The notes under the pieces: generated by a model
Seen by the model: the letters and a program-made list of their open reading frames with translations, nothing else
What the model was told of the DNA's origin: nothing
The model's database searches: none
Assembly: GCA_030247855.1 (NCBI GenBank)
Contig: JAPDRN010000034.1
Span: forward strand, 124,001 to 188,000
Direction of reading: 5' to 3'
From: Knufia peltigerae
Taxonomy: Eukaryota; Ascomycota; Eurotiomycetes; Chaetothyriales; Trichomeriaceae
DNA: 64,000 nt
Position numbers and translations under genes: made by a program
Shown: in pieces, positions 32,501 to 41,936 of the stretch
Layout: each line of letters begins with the position of its first letter
How positions within the stretch are numbered: the stretch's first letter is position 1

Positions 32501-33336
32501 ATGATGCAATCAGCGACGAAAGGTCTTGACGTGGGCTCGGAGTGAGAATCTTTTCCAGGAGTGTCATCAGCATCATATCTTATCCCATCACCAGCTTCGA
32601 AACATGACCTCCAGCAGCCTTGGATGTACTCAGCAACATCTCTCCTCCGCTGACCGACGTCTCCACTCAGCAGACTGCGAAATCCAGGCATCAAGCTGGG
32701 ATTCTTGACCATGAAGGCCATCAGCGCAGAGGGATCGCCGCCGATGTTAAAAAACTCTAAGCCGTTCTCCAATACAAAGTCCTTGAAGTTGCAATGAGTG
32801 GCCAGACGTACACGATGGCCATATGTGGATTTCAAGACTTTGCCCAAGGCAACAAAGGGTTGCACGTCTCCGCGTGAGCCGACAACATGGATGACGATGT
32901 TCATCGGAGGAGGTGGAGGTACTCCCTCTGCGCCTCCCAGGGAGGGAGGAACATAAGGGGAAGGGAGCGGGTGACTATCTTGAGAACTCTGTACTTGTTG
33001 ATTCAAAGCAGGAGTAAAAAGCTGGGACAAGCGGCGGTTCAATTGATTGATTCGAATATTGACACGGCCGTCTTCGGCGACATAGGCGCTGGTGCCCGAT
33101 CCCCCCTTTTCATCGTGAATCTCGCCATAGATATCACCGTAAACTGGAGGGGGAATTTCGTACTCGTCTTCCTCGGAAGTGACGAGGTCGGCCTCATATG
33201 GGGGTTCGTTCTCTCTTGTGGTCCTTGCGGCATCGTTCAGGGCGGCAGCGGCAGCATGTGTTTGCCGGAGTATTGATTCGTGCTCTGCGCCTCCCTTGCC
33301 AGCCCGACCCTTTTTTGAGGAGGATTTTCTGGCCAT
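29596..33336 (-). CDS. UDP-glycosyltransferase (sterol 3-beta-glucosyltransferase-like)
   Basis: The ATG at 33336 gives 1246 residues. The GT-B N-terminal domain begins at about residue 146 with NIVIHVVGSRGDVQPFVAL, the glycosyltransferase family 28 signature of sterol glucosyltransferases (Atg26/Ugt51). The UDP-sugar site is HHGGAGTTAAGIAAGRP then VVPFFGDQPFWG (about 496-525), with GFGSIV and GWGGMG upstream. Unlike Atg26, no GRAM/PH pair is evident before the catalytic part. The long C-terminal part has an RS-rich stretch (SRSRSRSHSRTPSS) and a Gly/Lys/Phe-rich region (GVTGLITQPWHGAQKEGAIG, GLGGFAAKPFAG) resembling lipid-transfer protein ends (VPS13/ATG2-like APT1/C regions), then a charged coiled region. 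It probably glucosylates a sterol or related lipid at membranes; substrate is inferred. Intronless. Confidence 0.85.
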   Translation of the reverse strand: MARKSSSKKGRAGKGGAEHESILRQTHAAAAALNDAARTTRENEPPYEADLVTSEEDEYEIPPPVYGDIYGEIHDEKGGSGTSAYVAEDGRVNIRINQLNRRLSQLFTPALNQQVQSSQDSHPLPSPYVPPSLGGAEGVPPPPPMNIVIHVVGSRGDVQPFVALGKVLKSTYGHRVRLATHCNFKDFVLENGLEFFNIGGDPSALMAFMVKNPSLMPGFRSLLSGDVGQRRRDVAEYIQGCWRSCFEAGDGIRYDADDTPGKDSHSEPTSRPFVADCIIANPPSFAHIHCAEKLGIPLHIMFTMPYSPTQAYPHPLANVQSSNADPQLTNYLSYIMIEVLSWQGLGDIINRFRAKCLGLDPISMLWAPGVLQRLNVPHTYCWSPALIPKPKDWGPHISIAGFSFLHSSYTPDPDLQSFLDAGSPPVYIGFGSIVLDDPDAMTELIFEAARKTGQRVLLSKGWGGMGADALDVPDGVFILGNVPHDWLFRHVSCVVHHGGAGTTAAGIAAGRPTLVVPFFGDQPFWGAMVARAGAGPRPIPHKKLTADKLANAIDFCLKAESLERAKELGSKIAAERGSDMAAQSFHQHLELDRLRCTLAPSRAATWRIRRSQVKLSAFAACTLANANLLDFHDLKPFRPQEYRTDEGPLDPISGGGAACFRAFSGMVMGLAEVPTETMKTWKSPTASNRQQSKDSVATVTKTEEASPASSELNQASSSMQEPLRHVKSPSELSDTASLSPTIASSTISDPFQGQSDPKTNTKSRSRSRSHSRTPSSYSKDHDMMRRTGPHSSKGFGRFLTTAVQTPMEVTMGLTRGFHNMPKLWGDDTVRPQERVTDFKSGAVAAGKEFGFGFYDGVTGLITQPWHGAQKEGAIGVAKGIGKGLGGFAAKPFAGFSGLMGYTMKGVQKEVQKLFRGNVQNYIVASRMAQGYEEWLQSSEMEKEDVLVRWKLIQKYLKKKHNTDDMVRDVLEKQQQRKIEETLARGDYATSDFAQSSSADALTLDSGSAALSRGVLGSSRASRTSTEGSDRTGLSDKAFFRENAEVDARTERFTRKPVPMREVTRTPMPPLPPRRQETTDDQSDYESLWWGVAASEDEAQRHKSEELEFQKQLQQVMAQSMLEQKGNESEWQSGPSFRIEDEEELTQAMHEPGNISENVPSMVSGSGSIQRPSPYDPGHLGGTTQAEFEEQQRQQRGEKTAQEKTEEEIVLEYIKKQSLLEVYHQNMGKGKGRATPIEDKSHENGGQ

Positions 33337-33735
33337 GGGGCGGATATGAGAGAAGCCCAACGGGGTAGGACGATCCGATCATACAGCAAGGGGAGATGAG
33401 GGTTGGAGACATCAGTCATAGAAATGTACACAATTATTTTGAACGCTGTCAATTCTGGAGGCGCTAAGATGCAAGTTGAGCAGAATGTAGAATCACCTAT
33501 TTCGGGACATCCGGGATATTCTTGTACTTCAAGAGTTTCAGGCAGCGACAATATGGTCAAGGCAGCAACAATATCTGAAGGTTAAAGATTCCCACGTCAC
33601 TAGGCTGTGAATCTAGCAAGGGGCCAAAAATACTCGTATTCGTAGGGCCCAGTAGATGCAGAAAGTGGGTCGTGCTTCTTTGTAGTGCTTACATAATGAG
33701 ATCTTCATCACGGTCTCGGTCTGATCCCACTGCGA
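33337..33735. other. Spacer between glycosyltransferase and NLR genes
   Basis: About 400 bases holding the glycosyltransferase promoter and the NLR 3' flank; both genes are on the minus strand. Nothing else recognised. Confidence 0.5.
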
Positions 33736-36700
33736 TCACGGAGTGTTGCCATCACCACGGTTGAAAAGCTTCCTGATGAATCTACGCTTAGTTCGCCTAG
33801 CTCCATCAGTATCAGCCTGTGTTTGCGTGGCGGCATGTTCCCCTGGGTCCATGTGAAGTGTTCCATGTCCTGATCGATGTTCTGGTGATGGCGATCTTCT
33901 TGATGAAGGTCGATGCGTACGCCTCTTGGAAGTCTCCTCGCTAGACGAATCTCTTATAGTCCGGGTTTTTATTCCTACTTCGTGATCTGTATTCATAGCC
34001 TCTTCAGCTTCCCTCGCGAGGTCGGGGTCATAGCGTACAAGTGTAAGGGCAGGCTTGTCCATGTGTCGACCAAAGTAATTCGAATCTTGCTCCGGTTGAC
34101 GAGCCGAGTCGAGGATATTTCCATACGACCGTCGAGGACGCCACAAACCCGGCCGACAGCCGGCAGCTTCGAGGATAGTTCTGATAGTATCAGCTTCATG
34201 TGGATGTTTGTAAGTCGTTGTGATGTCGAGAGGAGATTTCAAGCTGCGGTCTAGGGTGTTCAGATCAGTCTCCGGTCGGGATAGAAGTTCATCGATGCAT
34301 GATTCAACCTTGCCCTCTACTGCCAAATGAAAAACGGTTCTGCCGAGATTATCTTGGCTATTCACATCCACTAAACCTGTCGCAAGCATTTGAGCGAGAA
34401 CTGCTGTCGATCCGAACAGCGCTGCGAGGTGGACCGGAGTGCGGCCATGATGGTCTTTGACTTTCACCTGATCTGGTGCCATCTCAATGAGCGCCTCTGC
34501 AATAGCGTTTAGATTCCATGTTGCCACGTAATGCAACACAGTCCTCTTATTGTGATCAACAACATTCGTGTCCACAATGCCCTTGTCGAGCATGATACGA
34601 AGCACACGGTCAGATCCTGCCTCGGCGGCTGTGTGAGCTGGAGTATGACCGTTACTGTCTTCCATATGGGCATCAGCGCCGGCCTCGAGCAGTCTCTTCG
34701 CCGCATACCAATTACGGACCTTCCCAGCGTGATGCAAAGCCGTCATAGCGTTCTTATCTTGGATATTAAGCTTAGACCGCGGCAAGTGGTTGATGCAATG
34801 CTCTAAGACATCATGCCACTCCTCCATAACAGCATGGATTAAAATTGACCTCCGATTGACGTCCCTTTCTTTTGATAGATCGATATGAAAGCTCTGAAGA
34901 GCGAAGAGTGCTGGCTCACTCCAACCTTGCAAGGTACAAAGGAAGGCCAGCGATATCGGGCTGCGGCCAGGACGCTCTGCTTCAATTCTTTGCTGAGCTT
35001 TAATCATACGAGGGTGGTGCATCATGATTTTGGCAATTGACTCCATCCCGAAGAGACATGCGTGTTCCAATGGTGTAGCATACCAGGTCCCGAGGATACT
35101 CGTGTCCTTTTGCAAGACACCATCGTGGCAAGGATTGATTCTCGGATCGTCCAAAATTTCGCTGACAACCTTGCGCATCGTCATACCTGAAGCTTCGAAT
35201 AGAACACTTGGAACATATCCGAGGCTGTTTGACGTTGTTCTTGCTTCTCTAGCGGCCGACAGCAACATCGAAACACGTTCCTCGTCGCGGTCATTGATAG
35301 CTCTCGTAATGACACTCAGATTGTCCTCAGCGCATGCGTTGACATCTGCGCCCATCCGCACAAGAGCGGCCAATGTATGGGGGTCAAGATCATTATCAAG
35401 AATTGTCCCTCCAACCGACATTACTGGCCGGCAGTATTCCTTTGCTGCGTTGCGCCAGCCTCGATTGACGGCGTTGATATCGGCACCGTCTTGCACCAAT
35501 TTTGATGTAAGGAACATACTTCTGAGATAGACTGCAAGATGAATTGATGGAGGCACCGTAAGATTTCGCCAAAAGTTCTGGCCCTCCGACCATCCCCTCT
35601 GTGCTCCGATTGAACCGTCGTAAAGTGCTAGCATCAACCACAACTTCACGCTTTCTGGAGCATTCAAGAAATCCTTGAATGCTTTCCATATGCTCGAGTC
35701 TTCACCGGCCAGACCAGCATGGTAATGCCAATTTGTTGCAGCGTACGGTAGAAAATAGTAGATAGTAGGGAGGTCCCACGTGTCTTTGTACTCATGAACT
35801 TTGTGGGAGGAGAGGTCAAATAGAACTGTCCTGGCAAAAAAGCCCGGCATGTGCAACATCTTCATTGATTGAGTGGCGATATGTGCATGGGATTTGACTA
35901 TGTCGACTCTGTATGAGGTAGGTGTGGTGGAACTGAGGAAAAAGTCTTTGATTGATGAATGCACAAATTGTACATACCCATCATCATCAAGGTTGATCAA
36001 GGCAGGACATATGGTTTTGAGTTGAAGCTCGGACATCATATAGTTAATGGTTTGGTGATATGTCTCCCCACGGTCCATTGCAATGGCAAAGCGTAGCTCA
36101 TATGAATGCAATGGTCTTGCAGAAAGTGCAATCCAGGTCAAGATCTTGAGCGAAAGATCTCGGGACGAGACAGGTAAGCGGTTCATGATATCTTCGTACA
36201 GAAATTCCAGTGACGCTGGCAGCTTCTGAGCTTTAGCGAGATTCCGGGAGAAATCTTGTGGCTTATTTGCTTCATGGCATAGCTCTTGCCATGCCAGGAC
36301 CGCCCACAAAAACATGTCTCTGGCTTTTTCACAGATCTTTTCGACTATGTCCCTCTGAAGATCGTGTGACAATTCAAACCTCCGCGATAACTCATTGGCT
36401 TTTCCTTGGACGTAGAATTTCACGTCTCTTTCACTTCGTACCGAGATGGATGGACAATCCAGCATGACCTCCAAGCTCGATATCGGACGGCTTGTCACCA
36501 AGAGCTTTATTCTTCGTGGTTTTATCCGTGGTGCTACCGAGTCAACCAATTGTTTGATTCCCTTCATAAAGCTGTCCAAGTTGTCTGAAGCCATCTCGTC
36601 CAGGCCATCGAATACCAGGTAGACAGTTTGCCAGGAAGTAGCAATCATCGCTGCCTTCACAGCATCCCACAGTGCGGCAGGCCTGGCAACGAAAGTATAG

Positions 36701-37965
36701 TCAGCAGAAGGTCGGCGAAATGCTTGTAGGGCTTTGTTGACTTCGAAGGGAGCAGCAAGCAGCATCTGATGTAGCAGAGACCGTAAGATGTTGCGTTCCG
36801 ATTGGAGATGGCGATTTCGCTCACTGCAGAAAAAGTATGCAAGAAAGTTCCCGTGGCTCTTCTGATACTCGCCGTCCGTGACTGGTGGCTTCTTGGACCA
36901 GATATACAGTGCCCGAAGAACCTTCGCAATGATGTACTTTGTCATCACGGATTTTCCTGCGCCGGCGTAGCCTCGTAACCATAGAATATCTGACTCACTC
37001 TCGGTATACCAGGTAGAAAAACTCGTGTGCTTCGGAAGCCATTCACATGTTCCTGGATACTGGTCTGGGATTCTCATGAGCTGTTGGTCATAGTCCGCGA
37101 CATTTAACTCAATTACGAGATACATAAGAGCATCTCTTGCCGTTTTGACATCCAGTGGTCTGCCTTCTTTGACCTCCTTCAAGGCGAATTTGACAGGATC
37201 AAATTTCTCGCTGTTAATGTTTGCAAACCTTACCATTTCTCGATGATTTGCAGCCACCGGAATAGTTTGCTCCGTTGGTAAGCCAAGAATTGCCGAGTCT
37301 CTTTCTACAACTGGTCCTTTGAGAGGGAGCATGATAGCTGTCTCGTAAAAAGTCTTAATGTCAATATCACAGGCTATTTCTTTGAAGGCGGTAGAGATGT
37401 CAGCCAATATTTGTGAGCTGAAAGAAAGGTTAGTAAGGAGACCCTTCTGGACCGGTTTGTGAAAAGTAGTAGTGTTGATGACATTGGCGAAGACGGTTCC
37501 CCAACTGGCAACTCGTGATCCTCGATGAGGACATCCGAAGAAAAGAATGGAAGACGTCTTCTCGAAGATATTGGTATAGTAAGGCTGGCTCTGGGCCAAG
37601 AGCAGTGCTTGCTTGCATACAATACCACCAAGAGAATGGCAGATGAAAAATATGGGGTTGTTCATTTCATCTGCGGACCATCGCTTGTTCCGCAGCCTCG
37701 TCAGGAGATCTAGAGCAAAGTCTTTGATATCGGCCGTACTGGGACTAAATGCGACTTTCGAGTTATAACCAAAGGTCATAATCCTGGCCGTAGGAATGAT
37801 CTCTGGAATGAAATCTCGAGGCCACATTCGCTTGTTGTCTGCTGTCCATGTTGTAAAAGGATCCCCACCTAGGCCGTGTAAAACCACAATGTCCACATCC
37901 CATGATGCGTTTTCTTTTAGAGGGTATAGGACAAACAAGCCATGGCGCTCTGGTTCACTCCCCAT
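33736..37965 (-). CDS. NOD-like receptor: alpha/beta hydrolase, NACHT, ankyrin repeats
   Basis: 1409 residues from the ATG at 37965, intronless. Residues about 20-245 are a PGAP1/DUF676-type lipase-like domain: DIVVLHGLGGDPF, then FFICHSLGGIVCKQAL with the GHSLGG-like nucleophile (Ser about 111) and FFGCPHRGS, with NHREMVRF as a likely His position. The NACHT ATPase has P-loop GYAGAGKS (about 332-339), YFFCSERN and a Walker B VYLVFDGLDEM (about 455), followed by WAVLAWQEL and the usual LEFLYEDIMNRLP. The C-terminal third has ankyrin repeats (TALHHAGKVRNWYAAKRLLE, GHTPAHTAAEAGSD, RTPVHLAALFGSTAVLAQML). The tail is basic (RRTKRRFIRKLFNRG). By family, ankyrins sense, NACHT oligomerises and the N-terminal domain is the effector in fungal nonself responses. 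Confidence 0.92.
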   Translation of the reverse strand: MGSEPERHGLFVLYPLKENASWDVDIVVLHGLGGDPFTTWTADNKRMWPRDFIPEIIPTARIMTFGYNSKVAFSPSTADIKDFALDLLTRLRNKRWSADEMNNPIFFICHSLGGIVCKQALLLAQSQPYYTNIFEKTSSILFFGCPHRGSRVASWGTVFANVINTTTFHKPVQKGLLTNLSFSSQILADISTAFKEIACDIDIKTFYETAIMLPLKGPVVERDSAILGLPTEQTIPVAANHREMVRFANINSEKFDPVKFALKEVKEGRPLDVKTARDALMYLVIELNVADYDQQLMRIPDQYPGTCEWLPKHTSFSTWYTESESDILWLRGYAGAGKSVMTKYIIAKVLRALYIWSKKPPVTDGEYQKSHGNFLAYFFCSERNRHLQSERNILRSLLHQMLLAAPFEVNKALQAFRRPSADYTFVARPAALWDAVKAAMIATSWQTVYLVFDGLDEMASDNLDSFMKGIKQLVDSVAPRIKPRRIKLLVTSRPISSLEVMLDCPSISVRSERDVKFYVQGKANELSRRFELSHDLQRDIVEKICEKARDMFLWAVLAWQELCHEANKPQDFSRNLAKAQKLPASLEFLYEDIMNRLPVSSRDLSLKILTWIALSARPLHSYELRFAIAMDRGETYHQTINYMMSELQLKTICPALINLDDDGYVQFVHSSIKDFFLSSTTPTSYRVDIVKSHAHIATQSMKMLHMPGFFARTVLFDLSSHKVHEYKDTWDLPTIYYFLPYAATNWHYHAGLAGEDSSIWKAFKDFLNAPESVKLWLMLALYDGSIGAQRGWSEGQNFWRNLTVPPSIHLAVYLRSMFLTSKLVQDGADINAVNRGWRNAAKEYCRPVMSVGGTILDNDLDPHTLAALVRMGADVNACAEDNLSVITRAINDRDEERVSMLLSAAREARTTSNSLGYVPSVLFEASGMTMRKVVSEILDDPRINPCHDGVLQKDTSILGTWYATPLEHACLFGMESIAKIMMHHPRMIKAQQRIEAERPGRSPISLAFLCTLQGWSEPALFALQSFHIDLSKERDVNRRSILIHAVMEEWHDVLEHCINHLPRSKLNIQDKNAMTALHHAGKVRNWYAAKRLLEAGADAHMEDSNGHTPAHTAAEAGSDRVLRIMLDKGIVDTNVVDHNKRTVLHYVATWNLNAIAEALIEMAPDQVKVKDHHGRTPVHLAALFGSTAVLAQMLATGLVDVNSQDNLGRTVFHLAVEGKVESCIDELLSRPETDLNTLDRSLKSPLDITTTYKHPHEADTIRTILEAAGCRPGLWRPRRSYGNILDSARQPEQDSNYFGRHMDKPALTLVRYDPDLAREAEEAMNTDHEVGIKTRTIRDSSSEETSKRRTHRPSSRRSPSPEHRSGHGTLHMDPGEHAATQTQADTDGARRTKRRFIRKLFNRGDGNTP

Positions 37966-39830
37966 TGTAACTCGGGATGTGAAGCACAGTCATCTCACTA
38001 TCACACCTCTAGAAACTGTAGATAAAAGACAATAGCGTCAAGAGCAGCTGAAATTCAAGCCTGCAAAAGATTTATGAGATTAAAGTGGACGTTCGCTTCA
38101 GCTGCATGCCAATACGAGGAGTCTGGGCCAAGGTACTTTGGTTTGTATAGGTACGCGGGGCCCAAAGATCGCTTCGCGAGCCACTCTCAACTTGCCTGCA
38201 GGCTGAGAGCATGATTGGCTTTTGTTAAGCAGTGGTGGCTGTTCAGCATAGAGAAAGCTGCATAAGCGTAGTAACCGTCCCCTACATGAGAACTAAGTAA
38301 ACCGGAGTTTCCACGTCGTGCAACCCACCCATTGTAGCTTTGAACCCCGAAGATCGGATGTTAAAGGATAGTTGCTCTTCGTACGGGGTTCAGCCATAGA
38401 GGCTACTGTGCATATTCCCGTATCAGTGCACTTAAGGGAAGATGCAAGGGATGGGAATATCCTGGGGCCACCTAGGTAGGAAAGAGAACGGCCATGTTCT
38501 GGCACATGGATCAAAGGGAACGGCCCATTACAGCCGCACTAGCCAGTCGTCAAAGGGAGAGAGAGATCTGCCGTGCCCACGTCGCTAGATCTTGTGGAGC
38601 CCTAATTGATCCGACTGCGTTTGGTTTTCTGACCCTTTGTTGTGTTTCTGTACAGTACGAAGGTCGAAGGTGAGTTCTCGCGGATATATCGAGGCCGTCA
38701 TACCGGCATCAATCATGACAGTAACACTGATAGTCAATTTTCAGGTCCTTTTCTCGATGCCGAAACCGAATTCTTCACACAACCGAGCTAAAGTGTGAGG
38801 GGAGTCGCAGGCGATTGGTACTTCCAGTTTCGATTGACTGCGAGGATCCGAAGCCTGAGGCTATCCCCAGTGAACACACCGAAGAACAGAGATCGAAGAG
38901 ATGCAGGTTCCCGAGACCTTTGTGCTTTGTGAACGCTGGAAACCATTCTTTTCGTTGTTATCCGCCAAGCCTCCCGCTTTTTCTTTTCGCCGTGTTTTTC
39001 CTTCACTTCTTGTTGCCTGCTGCAGCTGCTCATCCAGAACCACTATACACCACGTCGACTTTCGTTTGCCGAGATATCGCACCGAAACCTTGACGCCGGG
39101 TAATGACACTTGATGTGAAGAGGGGGAAGAGAACCGGTGGATGATCCAGTCGAATGGGTGCGCGCGTGTCGAATGAAGGAATGATTTATCTCCAGAAACA
39201 CACATTGGGCGATGAGGACACCAAAGCACCTCTACTCCCGAAGCGACGGTATGTGGTAATACTGTCCAATGCGCGAGCGTCTGTGGCCGGTCTGCTACCG
39301 CTGATTCTTTGTCCTTTTCGAGCGACTGCTGCATCAGCCCGTTCTGCTTGCGCTGCTATTGAGGGAACAAAATATAGTTTTCAATCTGAGCCTCGTTGCG
39401 CAGAAATGCGAGTGTGTGTTTGGGACAACAGGGAAAAGGGTCATCACAACCTCCGGTAATCCAGGTTGAGGATCATGGAAGAAAAAAAAAATAAAAAAAC
39501 GGGATTCACCTATACATAGAAACATCATATATCCCTTCTACCCAAGCCTGGATTCCGCGGACACGCTAAAGCCGATAACAATCAGGGATATTGACGAGTG
39601 AAGATCGAGTAACAACATTTTGAGGAACAAACCAAACCCGGTGATGATGAAGACGATTCAAAAGTCCAAAAAGCCAAAGTCAAAGACAGCCGTTATGGGT
39701 TCGATGCATTGCCTCTGCAATCATCCCTGTTTCTGGCAGTCCATGAGAACTTAAGAGAGCTAATCTGAGGGTCGAGACGTTCATCGATTGTTGCACAAGC
39801 TCAACAAGATATGTATGAGGTATTTGCATT
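37966..39830. other. 1.9-kb intergenic region
   Basis: Promoter side of the NLR gene and 3' flank of the membrane protein gene. A plus-strand frame at 38815-39093 contains an apolar stretch (LPLFLFAVFFLHFLLP) but has no supporting context. Read on the minus strand, 38300-38410 has partial likeness to 5S rRNA internal segments and is listed among rejected items. No gene is supported. Confidence 0.5.
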
Positions 39831-41936
39831 TCAAGAGTGTGGTTCTTTGAACCTGACTCCTGGACAGATTCTCATACACCGTAAGAGGTCATCCACGTTG
39901 ATTCTAGCAAAAGCCTGATTCACATCATCCAGGCCAATGCCCATAAGCACATCATCACCCAGATATCCTGTGCCGAGTTCAGACATGGTCTCAATGTCCC
40001 CATCCTCTTCCAGTTCCTCGCCGACCAACACGGAATGTGGCCTCCAAGCCCACGCAAGACTCGGTGTATACATGAAGTAGGCACTGTTCTCGAATTCTTG
40101 TGCCCTGGTACTGGTACTGTCACTGTTCCTACCAGCGTGCGTCCTCTTTTCGTTCATCCACATGAACGAACCTGATGCGTTCCATCCGCTCTTCATACTA
40201 GGCCAATTTTGTTCGACCGTCCATGGATGTGCACGTTCATTGCTCATTAACAGTGGCCACTTGCTCACTGCTAGCATTTGGAACGGGGCTCGACTCTCCC
40301 ATACAACGACATACCTTTCGTATCGCATCGGCAATTTCATATCATTGGTGAACTTCCGATGCACAATTGCGAAGTGCACAGAACGCCCATCTTCAACCGT
40401 GGCGTCTTGTTCACACTCGCCTCTCCTTGCCTGTGCACGCGTACAAAGTATCAGACGAAGGGAATTGGAGCCCTGATGCCAATGGCCGCGATTTCCCAGT
40501 CCGTCGATGATATCCTCTGGCCCGAAACAAGGCATTTCGTCGACATGTGTAAGGTTCGTGCTCGTGAGACCGTGGCCAATGAGTTTGGCGAACGTGCGTC
40601 CTTGTTCGAGTCTTGTCCTTTTATTGTCGACACTCCTGGCCCCTGACGCACTGATCTTGAAATGTCCATCGATGCGAGTGTTTGTGTAAGTGTTTAGGTT
40701 GGTAGTGTTGATCCCTATTCCTAATTCAATTATGTCGACATTTGCAAGGGTCAAAGGATGATTGCTTCTACCATCCTCGGGCTTCCCGAGCAATTCATAC
40801 TGTATGTACGCCTCATCACGACCGGGAAACCACAAGACCCAGTTCTTCTCCACGCTCGCACGGCTCTTTCTTGGGTTTCTCGTGATCTCGGTGAGGTGCG
40901 GGTAACTCGTCACCTGTCCCATGATCCTTTTCCCCCTGTTCAGCACCTTTTCGATGTCTGGAAATACCGTCCGCAGATCCACCATCCACAGCCCGGCACA
41001 TCCGTATTGACTCGCCGAGTTGACCAGGATCAAGGGCTCGCCCTTTCCCGACCAGAATGCGCGCGGGTCATGGAAGCCTGGAAGGTCGGGAAATGCAGAC
41101 CACACGTCGTCGCACCGTTCGGCCGGCGTGGGTGGGATGTTGATCTTGACGGGCGTTGTGAGGCAGCGCAGACCGCCTCGGGAACCGAAGAGTCTCGCGT
41201 CGGAGTCAGTGCAGGGTCGTGTATCCGCTGGAGGACGACGACCACCGCCTTGGGCTCGTCGCGGACGGATCGGTGCAGTCCACTGGTGGTTGTCGTCGTG
41301 GGTGGTGGAGGTGTCGTTGTCATTGGCGGTGGCCAAAGGCAAGTGGCTGCTGTAATCATCAGTAGCAGTCTCAGACGTGGATGTTTGTGATGTCAGCAAG
41401 GGAACGCAAATGTCGGCAAGACAAACGTGCGACTCTTGATGCAGACCCGCGGTGACGAGACGAGATATGAGAACGTATCTGGCACCGCGCGCGGCCGCCG
41501 AGGCCGAGGACCAATACGGTAAAGGTAAGATGGCGGGATTGAAGAAGCGCGCCCGGTCGTCGTGAGGTGCGTCGGGAGGCGTCAAGGTGACGTTGTACAG
41601 GTCGTTGGGAAGACGAATGTGGCGAGTGACGGGGTTGAAGGTGCCGCTCGTGCAGGTCGTGAGGGTGCGGACGAGTGGATGCGCAGGCTGGATCGGCCGT
41701 CGAGGTCCAAGGTACTGGTTTTGTTCCTGATACAGAGATGATTGCTGAAACTCGGCGATGTTGAAAGCCGTGAAGCGCGTTTCTTGATCTCTGTGTGATT
41801 GGAAACCGGCGACGGAATCGAGATCGGTGTGACGAGATGCCTCCCACCATCGCTGTAAGATGTGTACGCAGACGCTCAACACGATCAGTACGAGTGTGAG
41901 TCGAAGCCATCTTCGAAGCCAGGGTGGGCGGAGCAT
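39831..41936 (-). CDS. Type II membrane protein, glycosidase/glycosyltransferase-like lumenal domain
   Basis: The ATG at 41936 (MLRPPWLRRWLRLTLVLIV) gives 701 residues; a preceding in-frame GTG is unlikely to be used. A basic cap followed by a single membrane helix (LTLVLIVLSVCVHIL, residues about 12-27) indicates a Golgi or ER type II protein. The lumenal part contains ARYVLISRLVTAGLHQESH, FPDLPGFHDPRAFWSGKGEP, VEKNWVLWFPGRDEAYIQYE and RYERYVVVWESRAPF. DPR- and EKNW-type motifs recall five-bladed propeller enzymes and fungal beta-mannosyltransferases (GT91); this assignment is tentative. Thr/Asp-rich low complexity at about 195-230 may be a loop. Several Asn glycosylation sites are present. 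It may act in cell-wall glycan processing. Confidence 0.7.
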   Translation of the reverse strand: MLRPPWLRRWLRLTLVLIVLSVCVHILQRWWEASRHTDLDSVAGFQSHRDQETRFTAFNIAEFQQSSLYQEQNQYLGPRRPIQPAHPLVRTLTTCTSGTFNPVTRHIRLPNDLYNVTLTPPDAPHDDRARFFNPAILPLPYWSSASAAARGARYVLISRLVTAGLHQESHVCLADICVPLLTSQTSTSETATDDYSSHLPLATANDNDTSTTHDDNHQWTAPIRPRRAQGGGRRPPADTRPCTDSDARLFGSRGGLRCLTTPVKINIPPTPAERCDDVWSAFPDLPGFHDPRAFWSGKGEPLILVNSASQYGCAGLWMVDLRTVFPDIEKVLNRGKRIMGQVTSYPHLTEITRNPRKSRASVEKNWVLWFPGRDEAYIQYELLGKPEDGRSNHPLTLANVDIIELGIGINTTNLNTYTNTRIDGHFKISASGARSVDNKRTRLEQGRTFAKLIGHGLTSTNLTHVDEMPCFGPEDIIDGLGNRGHWHQGSNSLRLILCTRAQARRGECEQDATVEDGRSVHFAIVHRKFTNDMKLPMRYERYVVVWESRAPFQMLAVSKWPLLMSNERAHPWTVEQNWPSMKSGWNASGSFMWMNEKRTHAGRNSDSTSTRAQEFENSAYFMYTPSLAWAWRPHSVLVGEELEEDGDIETMSELGTGYLGDDVLMGIGLDDVNQAFARINVDDLLRCMRICPGVRFKEPHS

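Noticed and set aside
38300..38410. Possible degenerate 5S rRNA on the minus strand
   Set aside because: Segments such as CCGATCT-CGGGGTTCAAAGC and GGGTGGGT recall 5S internal boxes, but the spacing between them is about 20 bases too short and the ends do not pair. Treated as chance or a remnant too degraded to call.
38815..39093. Short plus-strand frame with an apolar segment (LPLFLFAVFFLHF)
   Set aside because: The apolar stretch comes from a pyrimidine-rich tract; no clear signal peptide start and no homology recognised.
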